52,606 bases of DNA from positions 1-52,606 of the forward strand of contig JARKNX010000049.1 of the NCBI GenBank assembly GCA_029976025.1. The letters run 5' to 3'. This DNA comes from Aggregatilineales bacterium. Its GTDB lineage: Bacteria > Chloroflexota > Anaerolineae > Aggregatilineales > Ch27. The first letter of the stretch is position 1; the number at the start of each line of letters is the position of its first letter. A program made the translations under genes and the position numbers. This document shows positions 8,200 to 16,252 of this stretch, in pieces. The notes beneath the pieces are model-generated. The model made no database searches, was not told the DNA's origin, and saw nothing but the letters and a program-made list of their open reading frames with translations.

Positions 8200-9252
8200 T
8201 CACTCATTTGCGACCAGCCGGGCCTGCATTAACCGGACATTATACGGACCCCACTGCGACATATTGAAAGTGATCACGTCGCCATCGCTGGCCCAGGGGT
8301 GCAGATAGGCGCCGTACAGCGAAGGGTAATCATCACCGGAAACGACGAGCACCGGCCTGCTCCAGGGGCCGGTCAGCTCTGGTGCTTCGCGCAGGACAAT
8401 GGCGCGCCGGTACTCATTCAGGTAAGTCATGATCCAGCGTCCCAGATATTCATTCCAGGCGACTGACAGCTCGCCCACCGGGGCGGACGCGATCACGACG
8501 GCGTTCTCGTGACCTTCTACCCAGTCCTCGCCGTCCCAGTAACGATATTCATCCATCGACAGGGCCGATTCGGCGGGCACACGGCCCAGCGCCACGCCGC
8601 CAAAGCGGCCGCCATGAATGCCGAAGATATACAGGTAGTCGTCCTGCAGGATCAGCGCCGCCTGGCCGAAGTTGGTATCGCCCTGCCACGTGGCGTCAGC
8701 AGGCTGCTCCCAGGTCTCCCCGCCATCGTCTGAATAGGCCAGGCCGGAGCGGTTGAGCGTCCACTCGCCCGGCGGCCCCCATTCCTTGACCGCCATGTAA
8801 TGCAGGATCAACCGTTCACCAATGGCGATGCCGTACGTGGGGATGACGGTGATATCGTCGCGCAGGCGGCGCAGGACCGCCCGCGCGTCGCCATTATGAT
8901 CGGTAATCATGCCGTCAAGCGTGATGCCGTCTTCCAGGTCTGTGTCGGTGGTGTAGGCCAGGACGTTGTTGCGCCAGTTCCGGCCGCCGGCCCCGCCCCC
9001 GGGAGGGCGGCAGCAGCCAAAGGTATCGCCGAACGCAATATAGAGCGTATCGCCCAGGGCGAACATGCTGCCCAGATCGGTGCCGTCAACGTCATAGGCA
9101 ACGTCGGTGCGGCTGGGCGACTCCGGGCCGGTGACCCAGCCGATAAAGGTGACATCGGTGATTGCGCGCAGGGCGGTGCCTTCCTGGGCCAGGGTGACGG
9201 AGCCGCCAGCCAGGGCCAGGACCCCCAGCAGCATAATCAGTCTGAAGCGCAT
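8200..9252 (-). CDS. Secreted DUF4185-like beta-propeller protein
   Basis: A 350-residue protein with a clear Sec signal peptide (MRFRLIMLLGVLALAGGSVTLAQ, cleavage near residue 22). The body has propeller-blade patterns resembling sialidase and GH43/GH62-like folds: SRTDVAYDVDGTDLGSMFALGDTLYIAFGDTFG, LAYSDDGGETW, LSVAWNEYLGRWIMTY and LTGPWSRPVLV. This matches DUF4185, whose members are predicted five-bladed propeller carbohydrate-active proteins; catalytic activity is not established. It sits between the transporter permeases and the GH172 gene. An extracytoplasmic role in releasing or binding the glycan before uptake is the simplest reading (inference). AAGGA precedes the ATG. Confidence 0.75.
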   Translation of the reverse strand: MRFRLIMLLGVLALAGGSVTLAQEGTALRAITDVTFIGWVTGPESPSRTDVAYDVDGTDLGSMFALGDTLYIAFGDTFGCCRPPGGGAGGRNWRNNVLAYTTDTDLEDGITLDGMITDHNGDARAVLRRLRDDITVIPTYGIAIGERLILHYMAVKEWGPPGEWTLNRSGLAYSDDGGETWEQPADATWQGDTNFGQAALILQDDYLYIFGIHGGRFGGVALGRVPAESALSMDEYRYWDGEDWVEGHENAVVIASAPVGELSVAWNEYLGRWIMTYLNEYRRAIVLREAPELTGPWSRPVLVVSGDDYPSLYGAYLHPWASDGDVITFNMSQWGPYNVRLMQARLVANE

Positions 9253-9288
9253 AGCCTATCCTTTCAGACTCTCAACTTTTTAAGCTAC

Positions 9289-10122
9289 TTAGCCTTTTAA
9301 GCCAGTCATCTTGACGCTTTCCACAATAAACCGCTGCAGCGTGAAGAACAGGAGCAGGGTAGGGATGATGGCAATTACGGACGCGGCCATGATTTGCTCC
9401 CAGGCATTGCCGTGCTCACCGGTAAATGTCTGGATGCCCACCTGTACCATCCGCATTTCCTGTTTGTTGGCGGCAATCAGCGGCCAGAGGAATGAATCCC
9501 AGTTAGCCAGGAAGAAAAACACAGCCAGCGCCGCCATCACCGGACGGGCCAGGGGCAGCGCGATACGGAAGAACACGGCGATGCGCGAGGCGCCATCGAT
9601 CCGGGCGGCGTCCTCCAGGTCTTGCGGGATGCCCAGGAAGAACTGGCGCAGCCAGAAAATGCCGAAGGCGTGCGGGATAGCCGGGATGATCAGCGCCCAG
9701 TAGGTGTTCAGCCAGCCTAACTGTTTGACCAGCAGGGCCAGAGGAATCAGGATCGTGTAAAAGGGAATCATGAGCGTGCTGATAATTCCGAGGAAGATCA
9801 GCCGCCGGCCCGGAAACTCCAGGCGAGCCAGCGCGTAGCCGGCCATAGAGTGCAGGAGCAAGGCAGTTACCGTCACCGTGGTAGCTACCAGGAAGGAGTT
9901 GAACATATACCGTTCGAACGGCGTCTGGCGGAAGACCTCCTGAAAGTTCTTTATGGAGGCGTTGGGAGAGATCAGGATGGGTGGGGTGACGAAGATCTCG
10001 TTGGCGGGCTTGAGGGAGCTGGAAAGCATCCAGACAAAAGGCCCGGCGAACACAATGCCCAGGATGATGGCGATGGTGTACCAGGAACCGACTCCCAGAT
10101 AGTGGCGGGGGGATTTGTGCAC
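9289..10122 (-). CDS. Carbohydrate ABC transporter permease, MalG type
   Basis: A 277-residue inner-membrane permease of the CUT1 class with six predicted membrane segments. The cytoplasmic EAA loop EDAARIDGASRIAVFFRIALPLARP, which docks on the ATPase, is clear, and the C-terminus ends in the usual FIVESVKMTGLKG. The start is a GTG at 10122 with AGAGGAG upstream; that site overlaps the stop of the preceding permease, so the two are translationally coupled. No ATPase gene is present in this locus. CUT1 systems often share a housekeeping MsmX/UgpC-type ATPase, which would have to be encoded elsewhere. Confidence 0.95.
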   Translation of the reverse strand: MHKSPRHYLGVGSWYTIAIILGIVFAGPFVWMLSSSLKPANEIFVTPPILISPNASIKNFQEVFRQTPFERYMFNSFLVATTVTVTALLLHSMAGYALARLEFPGRRLIFLGIISTLMIPFYTILIPLALLVKQLGWLNTYWALIIPAIPHAFGIFWLRQFFLGIPQDLEDAARIDGASRIAVFFRIALPLARPVMAALAVFFFLANWDSFLWPLIAANKQEMRMVQVGIQTFTGEHGNAWEQIMAASVIAIIPTLLLFFTLQRFIVESVKMTGLKG

Positions 10123-10134
10123 GATGATTCTCCT

Positions 10135-11082
10135 CTAGTCCCTGATTTCGCCGGAGCGGAAGTAGCGCACCTGAACCAGTGTCAGCACAAAGACCATGGC
10201 GAACAGCGCCACCGCCATCGCCGCGGCGTAGCCGAAGTTCCACTCGCGAAAGGCCTTCTCATAGGTATACATGAGCAGGGTGTATGTCGCGTAGGCCGGG
10301 CCGCCGCGTGTCATGACGTAGATCTGATCAAATGCTTGCAGGGCGTTGATGGTCAGGATGACGAGGACGAAGAAACTGGTCGGCTTCAGCAGTGGCAGGA
10401 TGATGTGCCAGAAGATCTGGCGGCGGTTGGCGCCGTCGATTTCAGCCGCTTCGGTGTAGTCGGTGGGGATATCCTGGATGCCGGCCAGCAGGATGATCAT
10501 GAAATAGCCGGCGCTCTTCCACACGGAGACGATGATCACAGAGATCATGGCCGTCTGGACGCTTCCCGTCCACTGCGAAGGGGGCAGGCCCACCGCGCCA
10601 AGCAGCTCGTTGATCAGGCCGTTGCCGGGATCGAACATGAAGCGCCAGATCACGCCGGCCACAACCAGCGACATGGCCACCGGCATGAAGTACACCGTGC
10701 GGAAGAAGTTATTACTCCGCGAACGCCGGGTGAGCAGCACGGCCATGCCCAGGCTGAGGCAGTAGACCAGCGGCACAAAACTGACCGTGTACAGGATAGT
10801 CCGCCCCAGCGAAGCGCCAAATTTGGGGTCCTTGAAAATGATCTCGTAGTTGTGCAGCCCGACGAACTGCGGCTCGCCGACCAGCTTCCAGTCGGTCAGA
10901 CTGATGACCAGCGCCATGATCATCGGCCCGGCAACAAAGATCAGCAGGCCGATCAGGTCGGGCAGCACAAAGAGATAGCCCACTATGGCCTGCTCCAGAC
11001 GATCGCGGTCCATGCCGCTCAAATGGTTTAGCCAGTCGCGCAGTCCTCGCCGGGGGGGCGCTTTAGCTGTCGATGTCGCCAC
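10135..11082 (-). CDS. Carbohydrate ABC transporter permease, MalF/UgpA type
   Basis: A 315-residue membrane permease. The EAA loop TEAAEIDGANRRQIFWHIILPLLKP is present and six membrane segments are apparent. The start is placed at the GTG 11082 because AAGGGAGG lies 5 bases upstream; an upstream in-frame TTG at 11103 would bury that site inside the coding sequence. It pairs with the MalG-type permease 12 bases downstream and with the binding protein upstream. A stable hairpin separates it from the binding-protein gene, which would lower its expression relative to that gene. Confidence 0.94.
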   Translation of the reverse strand: MATSTAKAPPRRGLRDWLNHLSGMDRDRLEQAIVGYLFVLPDLIGLLIFVAGPMIMALVISLTDWKLVGEPQFVGLHNYEIIFKDPKFGASLGRTILYTVSFVPLVYCLSLGMAVLLTRRSRSNNFFRTVYFMPVAMSLVVAGVIWRFMFDPGNGLINELLGAVGLPPSQWTGSVQTAMISVIIVSVWKSAGYFMIILLAGIQDIPTDYTEAAEIDGANRRQIFWHIILPLLKPTSFFVLVILTINALQAFDQIYVMTRGGPAYATYTLLMYTYEKAFREWNFGYAAAMAVALFAMVFVLTLVQVRYFRSGEIRD

Positions 11083-11100
11083 GTCTGCCTCCCTTCCGTT

Positions 11101-11145
11101 CAAACAAAGAGGGCTGCCGGGCGTATCTGTGACGCCCGGCAGCCC
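11101..11145 (-). terminator. Intercistronic hairpin/attenuator between binding protein and permease genes
   Basis: Read on the - strand, two 14-base arms (11132-11145 and 11111-11124) pair perfectly with a 7-base loop, and a T-rich stretch (TCTTTGTTTG) follows. Such structures commonly protect the binding-protein mRNA end and let only part of the transcripts continue into the permeases. The first permease's ribosome binding site lies just after it. Confidence 0.75.
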
Positions 11146-11160
11146 CCGGGTGGCGGATAC

Positions 11161-12417
11161 TTAGCGGGTCGCCAGGTAGGCGTCGATCTTCTCCGCCCAG
11201 GCAGCCGCGGCATCTTCACCGCTGACGTTGTTGAACATCACGTCCTGCAGGGCTTCCCAGACAGTCTGGGCGATTTCCGGCGGGTAAGAAGGCTCGGCCC
11301 GCGCGGTGGGGAAGATCTCGTGAGCGAACGCATCATGCGGGAACTGCGTGTAGAACTCGGCGTTATCCTCAAGGACCGACTGCCGTGGTGACAGCTTGGT
11401 GTTGTACTCGATACCCCAGGCTGCGGCGCGCGCGTTATCCTCAGCGCCGAACATCTGAATAGCGAACTCGGCCGCCTCTTCCGGATGCTCAGTACCGGCA
11501 TAGACCATCACGGTCCAGCCGCCGTAAACAGTGGCAAGCTCATCGCCCTCGTCGGGGGCCGGGATGGGCGCGACGGCCAGGTCTTCCAGGAATTCGGGGT
11601 AGCTGGCTTCCAGCCAACCGTAAACCCAGTAGCCAGAGACGAACATCGCCCCCTGGCCGAGCGGGAAGCGCTCGTCAGTCGGGTCGTTGCCAGTGCTCGT
11701 CGGGGCAGCCCAGCCTTCGCGGACCAGCGTCCCCCACAGATCCAGGGCGCGAGCGGCTTCCGGTGTGTTGACGGCGGCAGCGGTGAAGTCCTCATTCACG
11801 ACCTCGCCCCCGGCCATCCACAGGAACGGATAGAACACGAAGTTTTCGTAGTAGTCGGGGTTGACCGGGATCAGGATGCCGTAGCGATCGCTGGTGGTCA
11901 GGGCTTCCGCGGTGGCCAGCAGCTCATCCCAGGTGGTTGGCACTTCCAGGCCGGCTTCCTCAAAGATGGACTTGTTGTACCACAGCACTACCGGTTCCAT
12001 CTCGAAGGGCACGGAGTAGATATGACCATTCAGCGTCACTGCCTCGACCGAAGCCGGCAGCAGATCGTCCAGCAGATACTGCGGCATGTAGTCTTCCAGC
12101 GGCAGGGCCAGGCCATTCTCAGCATAGCGACGCCAGTCGCCAGGGCTGATGAAAAAGACATCGGGGGCCTCGCCAGTGGCGATACCGGTCGTCAGGATTT
12201 CGCCCGTGTACTGCGCCCAGGGGAATTCTGAGCGCTCGACCTGCAGGTCGTGCGTGGCGTTCCATTCGTCCACATAGGCTGTGAAGAACGGATCAACAGC
12301 ATCGGCGTACTCGAAGGTCCAGAACTTCAGCGGCCCCTGAGCAAGGGCAGTCGGTAGCGCCCCGGCCATCAGAGCAATAATCAGGGCCAAAGTGATCAAA
12401 CGCCAGTACTTCTTCAT
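11161..12417 (-). CDS. Extracellular solute-binding protein, family 1 (carbohydrate ABC transporter)
   Basis: A 418-residue secreted binding protein. Signal peptide MKKYWRLITLALIIALMAGALPTALAQ is followed by the mature start GPLKFWTFEYADAVDPFF. Typical family features are GEAPDVFFISPGDWRRYAENGLALPLEDY, VPFEMEPVVLWYNKSIFEEAGLEVPTTWDELLATAEAL and GGWTVMVYAGTEHPEEAAEFAIQMF. The lipobox Cys seen in many Gram-positive homologues is absent, so it is either free or retained by an uncleaved anchor. The start at 12417 has GGAGGAG upstream. It captures an oligosaccharide for the two permeases; the GH172 and DUF4185 neighbours suggest a furanose glycan, but this is not proven. Confidence 0.93.
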   Translation of the reverse strand: MKKYWRLITLALIIALMAGALPTALAQGPLKFWTFEYADAVDPFFTAYVDEWNATHDLQVERSEFPWAQYTGEILTTGIATGEAPDVFFISPGDWRRYAENGLALPLEDYMPQYLLDDLLPASVEAVTLNGHIYSVPFEMEPVVLWYNKSIFEEAGLEVPTTWDELLATAEALTTSDRYGILIPVNPDYYENFVFYPFLWMAGGEVVNEDFTAAAVNTPEAARALDLWGTLVREGWAAPTSTGNDPTDERFPLGQGAMFVSGYWVYGWLEASYPEFLEDLAVAPIPAPDEGDELATVYGGWTVMVYAGTEHPEEAAEFAIQMFGAEDNARAAAWGIEYNTKLSPRQSVLEDNAEFYTQFPHDAFAHEIFPTARAEPSYPPEIAQTVWEALQDVMFNNVSGEDAAAAWAEKIDAYLATR

Positions 12418-12431
12418 TTTGTGGGTCTCCT

Positions 12432-12446
12432 CCATCCTCGGGATGG
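12432..12446 (-). promoter_or_regulatory. Small inverted repeat in the binding-protein leader
   Basis: CCATCC-TCG-GGATGG is a perfect 6-bp inverted repeat just upstream of the binding-protein ribosome site. It could be an operator or an mRNA hairpin. It does not resemble the LacI-type operator at 13652-13665. Confidence 0.3.
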
Positions 12447-12607
12447 TATTATCTGATCGGAAGCGAGGAACTTGCCGTCTAATCTGGTAATAATGGACTC
12501 TCTCCCTCCTTTCCAGCGAATGCGATCCGGCGCGTGTGCAACTCTCCCCGGGGCAGACGGGGAAATCGGATATCTGCCCCCCTGACAACAGCCGTACGCC
12601 GCGCTAT

Positions 12608-13606
12608 TCAGGCCAATTCCGATCGCTCCATCAGCCCGGTTTCAAAGCGTACGGTACGCGCGGGCTTTTCCGTATCCCGCATACGTTCGAATAACAACTC
12701 TGCCGCCGTATGACCCAGTTCGTAAGTGGACTGCATGATCAGAGGGAAGTCCGGGCACAGGCAGCGGCTCAATACCGTATCGTCGAAGGCGACCAGGGCG
12801 AGGTCGCGCATGGGGTCCAGGTGGCGCACTTTCAGCTCGCGCAGCACTTCAACAGTCATCAGGCCGCTGCACACCAGCAGCCCGGTCGGCGGCTTCGGCA
12901 GGTCGAGGAGGGCGCGCGCCTCCTCGCGAGCCTGGCTGGGCCGGAAATCGGTGACCCGGATCAGTGCCGGGTCCAGCGGTATCCCGTGTGCGGCTAACGC
13001 CTGTTCATAGCCCTGGCGCCGTTCCCGGCCAGGCGTGAGGTAGTCCGGCCCGGCGATCACGCCGATGCGCTGGTGACCCCGTGCGATCAGGTATTCGGTT
13101 GCTTCCCGGCTGGCCGCCACATTGTCGGTGAGCACGGTGTCCACTTCGAGGTCTGACAGAGCGCGATCCAGCGCAACAACGGGGACGGCCTGCTCGATGA
13201 CGCGGCGGACAGGGACGGAGCTTTGCTTTTCATCCGAGGCGCAGATGATCAGGCCGGCGATGCCTTCGCCCAGCAGCAGATCGACGTAGTTCTCCTCGCG
13301 GGCCGGGTGGTCATCGGTATTGCACAGCAGCAGAATGTGGTTGTGGGCGATGGCTACATCTTCGATGCCACGCACAATAGAGACGAAGAAGTTGTTCTGG
13401 ATGTCGGGGATAATGACGCCGATGGCCTGGCTGGTCTGCACGCGCAGGCTTCGCGCCACCCGGTTGGGGCGGTAGCCCAACTGCGCCACAGCCCGGGTGA
13501 CTCTGGCTGCCGTTTCGTCGGACACGTTCGGGTAACCGTTCAGCACGCGCGACACGGTAGCTGTGGAGACGCCCGCCAGGCTGGCTACATCCTTGACTGT
13601 CACCAT
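12608..13606 (-). CDS. LacI-family transcriptional repressor
   Basis: A 332-residue regulator. Residues 3-25 (TVKDVASLAGVSTATVSRVLNG) form the canonical LacI helix-turn-helix, followed by the hinge RPNRVARSLR. The rest is the periplasmic-binding-like effector core (IGVIIPDIQNNFFVSIVRGIED, VVALDRALSDLEVDTVLTDN, FRPSQAREEARALLD). It precedes and is co-oriented with the binding protein, permease and glycosidase genes, so it very probably controls them in response to the transported sugar. Its own promoter contains a LacI-type operator, which implies autorepression. The gap to the binding-protein gene is 190 bases and shows no second clear operator. Confidence 0.94.
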   Translation of the reverse strand: MVTVKDVASLAGVSTATVSRVLNGYPNVSDETAARVTRAVAQLGYRPNRVARSLRVQTSQAIGVIIPDIQNNFFVSIVRGIEDVAIAHNHILLLCNTDDHPAREENYVDLLLGEGIAGLIICASDEKQSSVPVRRVIEQAVPVVALDRALSDLEVDTVLTDNVAASREATEYLIARGHQRIGVIAGPDYLTPGRERRQGYEQALAAHGIPLDPALIRVTDFRPSQAREEARALLDLPKPPTGLLVCSGLMTVEVLRELKVRHLDPMRDLALVAFDDTVLSRCLCPDFPLIMQSTYELGHTAAELLFERMRDTEKPARTVRFETGLMERSELA

Positions 13607-13649
13607 GATGACCGTCCGATTTAAGGGGTTTGCTGAAGCCTGTGATCTC

Positions 13650-13678
13650 AGTGTAATCGTTTACATTGTGCATGTCAA
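13650..13678 (-). promoter_or_regulatory. LacI-gene promoter with embedded operator
   Basis: Read on the - strand, TTGACA (13673-13678), a 17-base spacer and TACACT (13650-13655) form a good promoter. The spacer and -10 contain TGTAAACGATTACA (13652-13665), a near-perfect palindrome with the central CG typical of LacI/CcpA-family sites. Repressor bound here would block RNA polymerase at the repressor's own promoter. Confidence 0.75.
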
Positions 13679-13753
13679 TATATTGGCCTGAAAATGTTAC
13701 ATTGCAACTGCTAAGGTCGCCTCCGCGCCGCCAGCCCCGCCTGAAATTTGCTC

Positions 13754-13799
13754 TTGACACCGCTTGAGAACGCGCTATAGTTAGTTAGTTAACTAACTA
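13754..13799 (+). promoter_or_regulatory. MarR promoter and 18-bp palindromic operator
   Basis: TTGACA (13754-13759), a 16-base spacer and TATAGT (13776-13781) make a strong promoter. Directly abutting the -10 is TAGTTAGTTAACTAACTA (13782-13799), a perfect 18-bp palindrome of the kind bound by MarR dimers. It covers the likely transcription start, so autorepression of the MarR-exporter operon is the natural reading. Confidence 0.8.
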
Positions 13800-13815
13800 T
13801 ATCTGAGGAGATAAG

Positions 13816-14325
13816 ATGTCCCAGCTCAGCCACCCGCCACCTTTCGCGCCGGAGGGAATGATCTTCCAGCTATTCATGACAACGCACCGGCTGGGGCGCG
13901 AATTCAAGCGGATAGCTCAGGCGTACGGCCTGACCCGCACCCAGAGCATGATCCTGGGCCGGCTGGCGCAGGAGGACGTGGCCTTCACGGCGACTGACTT
14001 CCGCCAGTGTCTGGGCGTGACGGCCGCCAGCATGAGCACATCCCTGGCCGAAATGGAGCGACAGGGCCTGATCGAGCGCACGCCGCATCCGGACGATGCC
14101 CGGGCCATGCTGGTGCACCTGACCGAGCAGGGCCGGCAGATCGTGGCGATGTTCCCGGCTCAAATGCACGAGATTGAGGAGCGGGCATTCGGCGGCCTGA
14201 CGGAAGGCGAGCGTATCCAGCTCCGGCGGCTGCTGGAGCGCGTGCGGGCCAACCTGGGTAACGAAGAGTCGGCGGATGAATTTGTCTGTATGGGTGTTCC
14301 CGAGGAGAGAATTGACCTTGGTTGA
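13816..14325 (+). CDS. MarR-family transcriptional regulator
   Basis: A 169-residue regulator. The winged helix is visible at about residues 38-115: LTRTQSMILGRLAQED, FRQCLGVTAASMSTSLAEMERQGLIERTPHPDDARAMLVHLTEQGRQI, which includes the DxR wing of the family. The helical ends form the dimer interface. GAGGAG precedes the ATG. The gene overlaps the start of an ABC exporter by 14 bases, so regulator and transporter form one transcript, a common drug- or toxic-metabolite-responsive arrangement. The ligand is unknown. Confidence 0.92.
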   Translation: MSQLSHPPPFAPEGMIFQLFMTTHRLGREFKRIAQAYGLTRTQSMILGRLAQEDVAFTATDFRQCLGVTAASMSTSLAEMERQGLIERTPHPDDARAMLVHLTEQGRQIVAMFPAQMHEIEERAFGGLTEGERIQLRRLLERVRANLGNEESADEFVCMGVPEERIDLG

Positions 14326-16252
14326 GAGACGACGGAAGCAGGAAATGAGGGGGCGGGCGCTCGACGGGTATAAGCCGCTGAAGCGCGCAATCGGCTATAT
14401 GCTGAAATACAGGCGGCTGACCGTAATCGCGTATGTCTGCCTGATTGTGGCAACGCTGGCCCAGCTTGCCATTCCTCAATTAATGCAGAATATCATCGAC
14501 GCCATCACGGGCGGGTATGTGGCCCGGCAGGTGCTGGCTTTGCCGCAGTTGGCCCAGGGGCTGGCTGCTGCCGCGATGGGGACCACGGTGCCCGCCCTGG
14601 AGGCCACTGCCAGCGGGGCGGTGAATACTCTGGTCGGGGCGTTGATCGCCATCCTGATCTTCGCAGTGGCGCGCGGCGTGTTCGCCTTCGGACAGAACTT
14701 CCTCGCGCAGAAGATTTCGCAGAACATGGCTTTTGACTTCCGCAACAACCTGTTCAGCAAGATTCAGCGGCTTTCGTTCAGCTACCACGATCGGAATCAG
14801 ACCGGCCAGCTCATGGTCCGGGCGACCGACGATGTGGAGAAGGTACGGCTGTTCATCGGCCAGGGCCTGATGATGGCGCTGGGGTCGATCATCCTCCTGA
14901 CCAGCACGCTGGTTATCCTGCTGGCGACCAATGTCAACCTGACGCTGGTTATCCTGCCGACGCTGCCGTTTGCCCTGATCCTGTTCATGGTGTTCGGGGC
15001 GATCTCCCAGCCGTTGTTCGAGAAGGTGCAGCAGCGGCTGTCGGCCATGAACACGGTGTTTCAGGAGAATCTGGCCGGCCTGCGGCTGGTCAAGGCGTTT
15101 GTGCAGGAGCCGTACGAGAAGAAGCGTTTTGAGAAGACGGCCGAAGCGCACTACCGCCAGAATCTGCGTGTGAGCCTCCTGTTCTCATTTCTGTTCCCAA
15201 CCGTGATGCTGATCTCCAACCTGGGGCAGGCGGCTATCTACTACTTCGGCGGCCAGCAGATCATCTACGGCACGCTGACCATCGGCGAGTGGCAGAAGTT
15301 CGGCATGTATCTGTTGTACGTGTTCTTCCCGCTGGGCCAGCTCGGCTTCATCATCTCCATGATGGCCCAGGCCGGCGCTTCCGCCCGGCGCGTGTACGAG
15401 ATTCTGGACGCCAAGAGCGATGTGGTGAACAAACCGGGCGCGCCCGCGCTGCCGCCGGTGCAGGGGAATGTCGTTTTCAACAACGTAACCTTCAGCTACT
15501 TCAGCAGCGGCGATCCGGCGCTGGACAGCATCAGCTTTGCTGCGGAGCCGGGGCAGACGATCGCCCTGCTCGGCGCGACTGGCAGCGGCAAGACGACGAT
15601 CATCAACCTGATCCCGCGCTTCTACGATGTGACCGGCGGCAGCGTCATGATTGACGGCACGGATGTCCGCGACGTGACGATCGAGAGCCTGCGCCGGCAG
15701 ATCGGCATTGTGCTGCAGGAGACGACGTTGTTCAGCGGCACGATCCGCGACAATATCGCTTTTGGCCGGCCCGACGCTTCCCAGGAGGAGGTTGAAGCCG
15801 CGGCCAGGGCTGCCGCAGCCCACGACTTCATTATGGAGTTCCCGGCGGGTTACGATACGCCGGTGGGCGAGCGCGGCTCCACGCTCAGCGGTGGGCAGAA
15901 GCAGCGCATCGCCATCGCCCGCGCCCTGCTGATGGACCCGCGCATCCTGATTCTGGATGATTCCACCAGCAGCGTTGATCTCACCACCGAATACCACATT
16001 CAGCAGTCCCTGAACCGGCTGATGAAGGGCCGCACCAGTTTCGTGATTGCCCAGCGTATCAGCACTGTGGTGAACGCTGATCAGATTCTGGTGCTGGAAA
16101 AAGGGCATATTGTGGCCCGCGGTGTGCATGAGGAATTGATGGAAAACAGCGAGCTGTATGCTGAGATTTACTCATCGCAGTTAGTTGAAGATGTGACACT
16201 GAATCAGGATGATGAAGCGGCACCTGCGCTTGCCGCTCAGGAGGTGCAGTAA
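14312..16252 (+). CDS. ABC exporter half-transporter with degenerate ATP site
   Basis: A 646-residue type I (type IV fold) ABC exporter: six membrane segments in about residues 40-340, then an ATPase domain. Walker A is GATGSGKTT at 421-429 and the signature is a canonical LSGGQ at 525-529. However Walker B reads ILILDDSTSSVD, with Asp550 in place of the catalytic Glu, and the switch His is Gln581 (AQR instead of AHR). These are the marks of the non-hydrolysing subunit of heterodimeric exporters such as BmrC/BmrD-type pairs. I start it at TTG 14312 because CGAGGAGAGA lies directly upstream; ATG 14345 is an alternative. The stop overlaps the partner's start (TAATG). Confidence 0.93.
   Translation: MTLVERRRKQEMRGRALDGYKPLKRAIGYMLKYRRLTVIAYVCLIVATLAQLAIPQLMQNIIDAITGGYVARQVLALPQLAQGLAAAAMGTTVPALEATASGAVNTLVGALIAILIFAVARGVFAFGQNFLAQKISQNMAFDFRNNLFSKIQRLSFSYHDRNQTGQLMVRATDDVEKVRLFIGQGLMMALGSIILLTSTLVILLATNVNLTLVILPTLPFALILFMVFGAISQPLFEKVQQRLSAMNTVFQENLAGLRLVKAFVQEPYEKKRFEKTAEAHYRQNLRVSLLFSFLFPTVMLISNLGQAAIYYFGGQQIIYGTLTIGEWQKFGMYLLYVFFPLGQLGFIISMMAQAGASARRVYEILDAKSDVVNKPGAPALPPVQGNVVFNNVTFSYFSSGDPALDSISFAAEPGQTIALLGATGSGKTTIINLIPRFYDVTGGSVMIDGTDVRDVTIESLRRQIGIVLQETTLFSGTIRDNIAFGRPDASQEEVEAAARAAAAHDFIMEFPAGYDTPVGERGSTLSGGQKQRIAIARALLMDPRILILDDSTSSVDLTTEYHIQQSLNRLMKGRTSFVIAQRISTVVNADQILVLEKGHIVARGVHEELMENSELYAEIYSSQLVEDVTLNQDDEAAPALAAQEVQ

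Noticed and set aside
9850..11031. Long + strand open frame opposite the two permease genes
   Set aside because: Translation is His/Gln/Asp-rich with no family, and the - strand frames carry the permease EAA loops.
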